Shown here one piece after another: positions 1 to 4,102 of a DNA stretch of 7,044 nucleotides. A model generated the notes under the pieces. It saw only the letters and a list, made by a program, of their open reading frames with translations, was not told where the DNA came from and made no database searches. The stretch's first letter is position 1, and each line of letters opens with the position of its first letter. This stretch comes from JBOFDK01 sp051646925 (GTDB lineage Bacteria; Bacillota; Clostridia; Lachnospirales; Cellulosilyticaceae), in contig JBOFDK010000008.1 in assembly GCA_051646925.1 (NCBI GenBank), positions 1 to 7,044 of the forward strand. The letters run 5' to 3'. Made by a program: the position numbers and the translations under genes.

Positions 1-59
1 TTGAACCGCCGACACCATGGGTATGAACCATGTGCTCTAGCCAACTGAGCTATTCCGCC
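1..59 (-). tRNA. tRNA-Met(CAT), elongator type, 3' part outside the window
   Basis: On the minus strand the acceptor 5' strand GGCGGAA is followed by TA, a D-stem GCTC/GAGC, an anticodon stem CATGG/CCATG with loop TTCATAC (anticodon CAT), a five-base variable loop and the T-stem start GGCGG-TTCAA. The window ends inside the T-loop, so the 3' end is missing. The anticodon stem lacks the three consecutive G-C pairs typical of initiator tRNA, and the overall pattern matches Firmicute elongator tRNA-Met. A CAT anticodon can also belong to tRNA-Ile2 (lysidine-modified), which is less likely here. It is the last visible member of the tRNA cluster, 7 nt after tRNA-Val. Confidence 0.9.
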
Positions 60-66
60 ATATAAG

Positions 67-139
67 TGGTCGCTATAGGGCTCGAACCTATGACCCCCTG
101 CTTGTAAGGCAGGTGCTCTCCCAGCTGAGCTAAGCGACC
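67..139 (-). tRNA. tRNA-Val(TAC)
   Basis: A complete 73-nt cloverleaf on the minus strand. Acceptor GGTCGCT pairs with AGCGACC and the discriminator is A. The D-stem is GCTC/GAGC, and the anticodon stem CCTGC/GCAGG carries loop CTTACAA, so the anticodon is TAC. The T-arm is ATAGG-TTCGAGC-CCTAT. The base after the discriminator is C but then TT follows, so the CCA end is not encoded. It lies 11 nt after tRNA-Asp and 7 nt before tRNA-Met in the same transcription direction. Its D-arm and anticodon arm are nearly the same as those of tRNA-Ala in this cluster. Confidence 0.96.
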
Positions 140-150
140 AAAAAAACAAA

Positions 151-224
151 CGACCCAGAAGGGACTCGAACCCTCGACCTCCGCCGTGACAGGGCGGCGT
201 ACTAACCAACTGTACCACTGGGCC
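151..224 (-). tRNA. tRNA-Asp(GTC)
   Basis: A complete 74-nt cloverleaf on the minus strand. Acceptor GGCCCAG pairs with CTGGGTC through one G-T wobble, and the discriminator is G as expected for Asp. The D-stem is GTAC/GTAC, and the anticodon stem CCGCC/GGCGG has loop CTGTCAC, giving anticodon GTC. The T-arm is GAGGG-TTCGAGT-CCCTT. No CCA is encoded. It sits 8 nt after tRNA-Ala. Confidence 0.96.
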
Positions 225-232
225 AAACTAAA

Positions 233-305
233 TGGAGATTAAGGGATTCGAACCCTTGACCCCCTGCGTGCAAGGCAGGTGCTCTCCCAACTGAGCTAAA
301 CCCCC
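233..305 (-). tRNA. tRNA-Ala(TGC)
   Basis: A complete 73-nt cloverleaf on the minus strand. Acceptor GGGGGTT pairs with AATCTCC. This includes a G3-T70 wobble, the established alanine identity element, and a second wobble at G5-T68. The discriminator is A. The anticodon stem CCTGC/GCAGG holds loop CTTGCAC, anticodon TGC. The T-arm is AAGGG-TTCGAAT-CCCTT. CCA is not encoded. It follows tRNA-Trp by 18 nt, the longest gap inside the cluster. Confidence 0.97.
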
Positions 306-323
306 ACAAATCTACGACATAAA

Positions 324-396
324 CAGGGGCAGTAGGACTTGAACCCACGACATCCGGTTTTGGAGACCGACGTTCTACCAACTGAACTATACCCCT
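324..396 (-). tRNA. tRNA-Trp(CCA), copy inside the cluster
   Basis: A complete 73-nt cloverleaf on the minus strand. Acceptor AGGGGTA pairs with TGCCCCT (one T-G wobble) and the discriminator is G, as usual for Trp. The D-stem is GTTC/GAAC, and the anticodon stem TCGGT/ACCGG has loop CTCCAAA, giving anticodon CCA. The T-arm is GTGGG-TTCAAGT-CCTAC. The 3'-terminal CCA is not encoded. It is identical base for base to the second tRNA-Trp gene at 554-626. It lies 7 nt after tRNA-Asn and is probably co-transcribed with it. Confidence 0.96.
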
Positions 397-403
397 ATAT
401 AAA

Positions 404-475
404 CTCCCCGAGTAGGGTTTGAACCTACGACCCTTCGGTTAACAGCCGAATGCTCTACCACTGAGCTATCGAGGA
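404..475 (-). tRNA. tRNA-Asn(GTT)
   Basis: A complete 72-nt cloverleaf on the minus strand. Acceptor TCCTCGA pairs with TCGGGGA (one T-G wobble) and the discriminator is G. The D-arm is GCTC-AGTGGTA-GAGC, and the anticodon stem TTCGG/CCGAA has loop CTGTTAA, anticodon GTT. The T-arm is GTAGG-TTCAAAC-CCTAC. CCA is not encoded. It is the first gene behind the strong promoter at 494-522 and so leads the Asn-Trp-Ala-Asp-Val-Met transcript. Confidence 0.96.
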
Positions 476-493
476 TTATCACTTACGATATTT

Positions 494-522
494 ATTATAT
501 ACTACTCTTTGCTGCTTGTCAA
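494..522 (-). promoter_or_regulatory. Sigma-A promoter of the tRNA cluster
   Basis: On the minus strand a perfect -35 TTGACA (517-522) and a perfect -10 TATAAT (494-499) are separated by exactly 17 nt. Transcription should start near 486-487, about 11 nt before the mature tRNA-Asn 5' end. This is an ideal consensus promoter, fitting the high expression expected of a stable-RNA operon. Confidence 0.9.
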
Positions 523-549
523 CACTTTTTATTTTTTTACTTTTTTAAG

Positions 550-626
550 TAAACAGGGGCAGTAGGACTTGAACCCACGACATCCGGTTTTGGAGACCGA
601 CGTTCTACCAACTGAACTATACCCCT
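550..626. repeat. 77-bp perfect direct repeat (partner 320-396) containing tRNA-Trp
   Basis: Positions 550-626 and 320-396 are identical over 77 bp: the whole 73-nt tRNA-Trp gene plus four bases after its 3' end. Identity stops within one base of the gene's 5' end and four bases past its 3' end. The copies start 230 bp apart in direct orientation and bracket tRNA-Asn and the cluster promoter. Recombination between them would delete one tRNA-Trp together with tRNA-Asn. Because identity covers little beyond the gene, either a precise duplication or gene conversion could explain it. Confidence 0.95.
554..626 (-). tRNA. tRNA-Trp(CCA), stand-alone second copy
   Basis: Identical over all 73 nt to the tRNA-Trp at 324-396: acceptor AGGGGTA/TGCCCCT, discriminator G, anticodon loop CTCCAAA. 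CCA is not encoded. It has its own promoter at 650-678 and is separated from tRNA-Asn by 78 bp that hold the cluster promoter. No U-tract terminator follows it on the minus strand, so its transcript may read through into the cluster. Confidence 0.96.
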
Positions 627-649
627 TTATTGCTTGTACCAATAAATAT

Positions 650-678
650 ATAATATATGTATTTTTGACAAATGTCAA
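650..678 (-). promoter_or_regulatory. Promoter of the stand-alone tRNA-Trp, with a dyad over the -35
   Basis: On the minus strand a -35 TTGACA (673-678) is followed after 17 nt by a -10 TATTAT (650-655, five of six matches). Transcription would start near 642-643, about 16 nt before the tRNA 5' end. The -35 is one arm of a perfect 6-bp inverted repeat, TTGACA-TT-TGTCAA (665-678), which might bind a dimeric regulator or might be chance. Promoter assignment is firm; regulation is inference. Confidence 0.78.
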
Positions 679-709
679 TACTATGATTTAATTTTAAAAA
701 TACTTTTTA

Positions 710-740
710 CATAAAAAGGGTATCATCACGATACCCTTTT
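710..740 (-). terminator. Rho-independent terminator of the YgjP-like gene
   Basis: A perfect 11-bp inverted repeat, AAAAGGGTATC (714-724) and GATACCCTTTT (730-740), surrounds a 5-nt loop. On the minus strand the second arm runs into TTTTTATGT, giving a U-tract. It begins 7 nt after the stop codon of the gene at 748-1428 and insulates the tRNA-Trp promoter that follows. Confidence 0.9.
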
Positions 741-747
741 ACTGCTC

Positions 748-1428
748 TTATCTAAATTTAAAACGATCATTGTTTTCTTTTACCCACAATTTTGCTGTTT
801 CAGATTCGGGTACTAGTAAGTCTATTTTTTCTTGTATTTTTGCATACTCATTATATTGACACATTGCTTCAACAAATACAGTATCTAGAACACTTAGAGG
901 TCCAACCCCACAGTTTACATGAAAAACAATTGTTTCATCTTCTATATACCATAATGCATTTTTAATAAGTTTAACATCGTATTTTTTCGGAACCTTTTCA
1001 AAAGTTTCAGTTAAAATTTTACTTCGCTCTTTTATTTTTGATAAAGTTTTTTTCATATACCAATCTAATATTGACTGATTTACTTTGTCTTCTGTAAGTT
1101 CATTACCTTCAACCATGAATTTACCTCGGACTAATTTAACTACTGGAATGTCTTTTTCTGCATTTTCTATTTTTTCAGCGCTATAAGTTTTACCAAGATA
1201 CATAAACTGTCCTGCTGTTTCTTCTAGTCGTTGAATTCTTTTTTTCTCTTCTAAAATCCATTCCGCATAGCCTTTTACTTTATCTGTCACACTAAATAGC
1301 GGTGTTCCTACTGGTGCTATGACATTTACTATTCCATCTGCTTCTACTTGAATTGCAATACTTGTCCGTTTCTTATATGCAAGGTCATACTCAATCTTTT
1401 GTCCTTGAAAATCAAAACTCAATTTCAT
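748..1428 (-). CDS. YgjP-like (DUF45/M48-related) metallopeptidase-fold protein with degenerate active site
   Basis: A 226-aa protein. The start was placed at the ATG at 1428 because AGAGG (1436-1440) lies 7 nt before it. An in-frame ATG at 1449 would add seven residues but has no ribosome site and lies only about 13 nt after the predicted transcription start. The N-terminal half matches the YgjP-like pattern: a beta-rich segment with KKRTSIAIQVEADG (19-32) and VIAPVG (36-41), then a helix with a Trp (W57) and FMYLGKTY (75-82). In active members the C-terminal half has a WGSC motif and HELxH. Here the aligned segments read WYIE (160-163) and EAMCQ (187-191), so both histidines and the catalytic glutamate are absent, as is the downstream metal ligand. 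Length and flanking residues otherwise fit, and the frame is open, so a maintained pseudo-enzyme is more likely than a decaying gene. The substrate or partner is unknown. It is a single-gene transcription unit. Confidence 0.72.
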   Translation of the reverse strand: MKLSFDFQGQKIEYDLAYKKRTSIAIQVEADGIVNVIAPVGTPLFSVTDKVKGYAEWILEEKKRIQRLEETAGQFMYLGKTYSAEKIENAEKDIPVVKLVRGKFMVEGNELTEDKVNQSILDWYMKKTLSKIKERSKILTETFEKVPKKYDVKLIKNALWYIEDETIVFHVNCGVGPLSVLDTVFVEAMCQYNEYAKIQEKIDLLVPESETAKLWVKENNDRFKFR

Positions 1429-1435
1429 TAATTTA

Positions 1436-1440
1436 CCTCT
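1436..1440 (-). promoter_or_regulatory. Ribosome binding site deciding the YgjP-like start
   Basis: AGAGG on the minus strand lies 7 nt before the ATG at 1428. No purine-rich site precedes the alternative ATG at 1449, so this site decides the start codon. Confidence 0.8.
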
Positions 1441-1469
1441 TTTAATCATTATTGTCCATATATCGTACC

Positions 1470-1497
1470 ATTATAACACAACTGATATATATCTGAA
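1470..1497 (-). promoter_or_regulatory. Extended -10 promoter of the YgjP-like gene
   Basis: On the minus strand TGTTATAAT gives a perfect extended -10 (TG-n-TATAAT, hexamer at 1470-1475). A weak -35, TTCAGA (1492-1497, four of six), lies 16 nt upstream. Predicted transcription start is near 1462-1463, giving a 5' leader of about 35 nt to the ATG at 1428. Confidence 0.65.
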
Positions 1498-1671
1498 TAT
1501 GTTTTTTTTACATTTAATTATACTATTCTATTTAAAATCACATATAATACTATGATTAATTATTTTTTGATATTTGATTCAATCTTTTTGCCAAAAAAAA
1601 TTTTACTTAAAATATATAATAATAATAACTCTTTCTATGCCATATTTAATAATTATTAACTTAAAAAAATA

Positions 1672-1701
1672 TTCTTAAACAATGGATATTAATGATATAA
1701 T
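1672..1701 (+). promoter_or_regulatory. Possible cutC promoter
   Basis: TGATATAAT (1693-1701) is a perfect extended -10 (TG-n-TATAAT). The -35 candidate TTCTTA (1672-1677) has only three of six matches at 18-nt spacing. It would start transcription near 1708 and give a leader of about 144 nt before the cutC ATG. Composition makes false positives common here, so this is tentative. Confidence 0.4.
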
Positions 1702-1727
1702 ATATTAGTTAATTACTCCGATATTTT

Positions 1728-1762
1728 ATATATTTTTTTATATATCAAATATATTTTTTTAT
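1728..1762. repeat. Short direct repeat with T7 tracts 21 bp apart
   Basis: A 14-nt word, ATATATTTTTTTAT, occurs at 1728-1741 and again at 1749-1762. Its two seven-T runs are exactly 21 bp apart, which is two helical turns. Further T-runs follow near 1775, 1785 and 1810. Phased T-tracts can bend DNA; with this base composition the arrangement may also be chance. Confidence 0.45.
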
Positions 1763-1851
1763 TACGTCATACTTTTTATCTATTTTAGTACATACTAATA
1801 TTATTATTTTTTATTAGTTACTTTCAATATTTACGAAATGAGGTATATATA

Positions 1852-2607
1852 ATGCAACATTATAATCTTGAAATTTGCGTTGACTCTGTCGATGCAGCAA
1901 TTATAGCTAGTTCTAACGGAGCAACACGCTTAGAACTTTGTAGTAATCTTATTATCGGCGGAACTACACCTTCTCTTGGCCTAATAGAACTTACTAGAGA
2001 AACTGTTTCTATTCCAGTTCATGCGCTAATACGTCCACGCTTTGGTGATTTTTTATATACTCCTTTTGAAGTTGAACAAATGAAACGTGATATTTTAACT
2101 TGTCGTGAGCATATGTTAGACGGCGTTGTTATCGGCGCTTTAACTTCTGATGGTCATTTAGATTCTTCTATACTGAAATCACTTATTGATTGTTCAGGCA
2201 ATATGCATATTACACTTTCTCGCGCTTTTGATGTGTGCAAAGATCCTTTTTTAGCACTTGAAACTGCTATTGAATTAGGTGTTCACACTATTTTGACATC
2301 TGGTCAATCTTCTAGCTGCGTTGAAGGGTTACCACTTATAGAAAAATTAGTTAAACAAGCCAACGGACGCATTAATATTATGCCTGGTGCTGGACTGCTA
2401 CCTGATAACATTAAATCATTTCTTCAAATACCTAACATAAACAATGTTCATTTATCAGCTAAAATGTTAACTTCATCTCAAATGCTGTATCGCAATTCTG
2501 ATGTTAACATGGGCCTTCCTGGTATATCTGAAGATATTATTTATAGCATTTCAGAGTCTATCGTTAAAGATTCTCGTAAAATTCTAGATAATCATTTCAA
2601 TATTTAA
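1852..2607 (+). CDS. cutC: CutC family protein (copper homeostasis family)
   Basis: A 251-aa TIM-barrel protein of the CutC family, close to the usual length. The motifs appear in family order: LEIC (6-9), GATRLELC (23-30), GGTTPSLG (36-43), IRPRFGDF (60-67), GALTSDGHLD (95-104), SRAFD (123-127), LTSGQ (147-151), MPGAGL (177-182) and a late MLYRN that aligns with E. coli MRYRN. C9 and C30 are 21 residues apart, the same spacing as the cysteine pair reported to bind Cu(I) in human CutC. The usual His of the HRAFD motif is Ser here, and RGGDF is RFGDF. GAGG-type ribosome site GAGG (1840-1843) lies 8 nt before the ATG. The role in copper handling is a family assignment; in E. coli the cutC copper phenotype was traced to the sRNA MicL at the gene's 3' end, so enzymatic function stays open. 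It is transcribed alone and convergent with radA. No signal peptide is visible, so it should be cytoplasmic. Confidence 0.9.
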   Translation: MQHYNLEICVDSVDAAIIASSNGATRLELCSNLIIGGTTPSLGLIELTRETVSIPVHALIRPRFGDFLYTPFEVEQMKRDILTCREHMLDGVVIGALTSDGHLDSSILKSLIDCSGNMHITLSRAFDVCKDPFLALETAIELGVHTILTSGQSSSCVEGLPLIEKLVKQANGRINIMPGAGLLPDNIKSFLQIPNINNVHLSAKMLTSSQMLYRNSDVNMGLPGISEDIIYSISESIVKDSRKILDNHFNI

Positions 2608-2648
2608 AAAAAACACCTTTTCACATACATTGTGAAAAGGTGTTTTTT
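2608..2648. terminator. Bidirectional terminator shared by cutC and radA
   Basis: A perfect 18-bp stem (2608-2625 with 2631-2648) encloses a 5-nt loop. The core ACACCTTTTCACA/TGTGAAAAGGTGT is flanked by an A-run on the left and a T-run on the right, so both strands have a U-tract after the stem. It starts right after the cutC TAA and ends 7 nt before the radA stop on the other strand, so it can end both convergent transcripts. Confidence 0.95.
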
Positions 2649-2655
2649 CGTATTA

Positions 2656-4011
2656 CTACATTATCGCTTCAATAGCTTCACTTATATTTGCAACTCCTAT
2701 AATTTTAATACCTTTAATAACGGGAAGTTTATCTACATTCGCTTTTGGCATAATACAGCGATTAAATCCTAATTTTGCAGCTTCTATAACACGTTTTTCA
2801 GCCATTGGAACTGCTCTTACTTCTCCTGTTAACCCTACTTCTCCAAAAACAATAGTTTGAGGGTCAACCGAAATATTTTTAAAACTAGATGCAATCGTTA
2901 ATGCCGCTGCTAAATCTAGTGCTGGTTCATTCATTTTCAGTCCACCTGCTAAGTTAACATATACATCATAATTATTTAAATCCATACCTGCTCGTTTATC
3001 AAGTACTGCAATCAAAATACTTACGCGGTTGTAGTCAACACCTGTAGCTGTTCTTCTCGGCATACCAAAGCTTGTAAAGCTTGCAAGTGATTGAACTTCA
3101 ATTAGCATAGGTCTTGTTCCTTCTACTGTACAACTTACAATAGATCCTGCAACGTCCATAGGCCTACCCGCTAGCATTATTTCTGAAGGATTTAAAACTT
3201 CTTTTAATCCAACATCTTGCATTTCAAAAACGCCAATTTCATTTGTTGAACCGTATCTATTTTTAACAGCTCTTAAAATTCTAAAAGATGCATGACGCTC
3301 ACCTTCAAAATATAGTACTGTATCAACCATATGTTCAAGTACTCTCGGTCCTGCTAATGCACCTTCTTTTGTTACATGTCCAACAATCATAATTGTAATA
3401 CCATACCCTTTTGCTAAATTCATTAGCAAATGAGTTACTTCTCTAACTTGACTTACACTTCCAGGTGCTGATGATACCGCGTCACTATATACTGTTTGTA
3501 TCGAGTCAATAATAACTAAATCAGGCTTAGATGTTTTTATTTGTTCTTCAATAATTCCCATATGTGTTTCTGCCATTAGTGATAATTTCTCTGTTGCTAC
3601 CAAAAGTCGCTCTGCACGCATCTTAATTTGCGTTACCGACTCTTCACCTGAAATGTATAATACTTCTTTTCCTTTTTCACCAATTTCTTCGCATATTTGT
3701 AATAATAAAGTTGATTTTCCAATACCTGGGTCTCCTCCTACTAGAATAAGACCACCTTTAACTATACCGCCGCCCAGAACACGGTCTAATTCTCCAAGTC
3801 CTGTCGTTGTACGATTTTCTGATTCTATAACTACTTCTTTAAGCCTTACAGCTGAACTACCTGATGTTTTTTTTGTTATATTTGTTTTTTTTGTATCTAC
3901 TATTTCTTCTATTAAACTGCCCCATTCATTGCAATCCGGACATTTTCCCATCCATTTTGATGCTTCATATCCACATTGTGCGCAGCGATAAATTTGTTTT
4001 ATTTTTGCCAT
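2656..4011 (-). CDS. radA: DNA repair protein RadA (Sms)
   Basis: A 451-aa protein of normal family length. RadA is a RecA-related, DnaB-like ATPase that drives branch migration at recombination intermediates. An N-terminal zinc finger has CxxC pairs C10/C13 and C24/C27. The ATPase core has Walker A GDPGIGKST (93-101), Walker B DLVIIDS (164-170), and the RadA signature KNRYG (250-254; KNRFG in most relatives). A C-terminal Lon-like domain (about 270-451) carries EVGLTGEVR (391-399) and GFNRCIMP (415-422); in this family that domain is not proteolytic. The ATG at 4011 is preceded at 5 nt by AAGGTG (4017-4022). It lies 91 bp after clpC in the same direction, a common Firmicute order. In Bacillus subtilis disA follows radA; here the next gene is the convergent cutC. 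It is probably transcribed from its own promoter inside the clpC terminator plus some readthrough. Confidence 0.97.
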   Translation of the reverse strand: MAKIKQIYRCAQCGYEASKWMGKCPDCNEWGSLIEEIVDTKKTNITKKTSGSSAVRLKEVVIESENRTTTGLGELDRVLGGGIVKGGLILVGGDPGIGKSTLLLQICEEIGEKGKEVLYISGEESVTQIKMRAERLLVATEKLSLMAETHMGIIEEQIKTSKPDLVIIDSIQTVYSDAVSSAPGSVSQVREVTHLLMNLAKGYGITIMIVGHVTKEGALAGPRVLEHMVDTVLYFEGERHASFRILRAVKNRYGSTNEIGVFEMQDVGLKEVLNPSEIMLAGRPMDVAGSIVSCTVEGTRPMLIEVQSLASFTSFGMPRRTATGVDYNRVSILIAVLDKRAGMDLNNYDVYVNLAGGLKMNEPALDLAAALTIASSFKNISVDPQTIVFGEVGLTGEVRAVPMAEKRVIEAAKLGFNRCIMPKANVDKLPVIKGIKIIGVANISEAIEAIM

Positions 4012-4036
4012 TTTTTCACCTTATCATCTATTGTAT

Positions 4037-4065
4037 ATTATAAAAGGCTGCCATATTATTGGCAG
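4037..4065 (-). promoter_or_regulatory. Predicted radA promoter overlapping the clpC terminator
   Basis: On the minus strand -10 TATAAT (4037-4042, perfect) is preceded after 17 nt by CTGCCA (4060-4065, four of six matches to TTGACA). Transcription would start near 4030, giving a leader of about 19 nt before the radA ATG that contains its ribosome site. The -35 lies within the first arm of the clpC terminator hairpin and the -10 in its trailing T/A-rich tail. Confidence 0.6.
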
Positions 4066-4069
4066 CCTT
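4040..4069 (-). terminator. Rho-independent terminator after clpC
   Basis: On the minus strand AAGGCTGCCA (4060-4069) pairs with TGGCAGCCTT (4044-4053), a perfect 10-bp stem with a 6-nt loop, starting 33 nt after the clpC stop. The tail is TTTT then ATAAT, so the U-tract is short and termination may be incomplete, leaving some readthrough into radA. Confidence 0.8.
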
Positions 4070-4102
4070 ATGCTTTTAAGTTATAAACATATTATTTGTT
4101 TA

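Larger units (their letters stand above)
1498..1851. other. AT-rich intergenic region between divergent genes
   Basis: About 350 bp almost free of G and C, with no open frame worth calling and no tRNA or repeat-array pattern. It separates the divergent YgjP-like gene and cutC. It contains many TATAAT-like words that are expected by chance at this composition; the best placed one is described separately. I see no terminator, riboswitch core or conserved operator in it. Confidence 0.7.

Noticed and set aside
536..553. Hairpin TTTACTT-TTTT-AAGTAAA downstream of the stand-alone tRNA-Trp
   Set aside because: The stem is only 7 A/T-rich pairs, and on the tRNA strand it is followed by an A-rich run, not a U-tract, so it does not look like a terminator.
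320..626. tRNA-Trp repeat as att sites flanking an integrated element
   Set aside because: The interval holds only tRNA-Asn and a promoter, with no integrase or cargo; the repeat is the full gene rather than a 3'-end fragment.
665..700. Plus-strand TTGACA at 665-670 as a promoter
   Set aside because: No good -10 follows at proper spacing, and it would read into the terminator and the antisense strand of the YgjP-like gene. It is the mirror arm of the minus-strand -35.
1429..1449. Upstream ATG at 1449 as start of the YgjP-like protein
   Set aside because: It has no ribosome site and would lie only about 13 nt after the predicted transcription start; the ATG at 1428 has AGAGG at 7 nt.
1546..1557. 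12-nt word AATACTATGATT shared with 677-688
   Set aside because: It is short, low complexity and AT-rich, and the flanks diverge at once, so chance is the simplest explanation.
3653..3991. Plus-strand open frame opposite the 5' part of radA
   Set aside because: It lies wholly antisense to a clearly assigned gene, is rich in Ser, Pro and Phe as antisense frames often are, has no ribosome site I can support and matches no known family.
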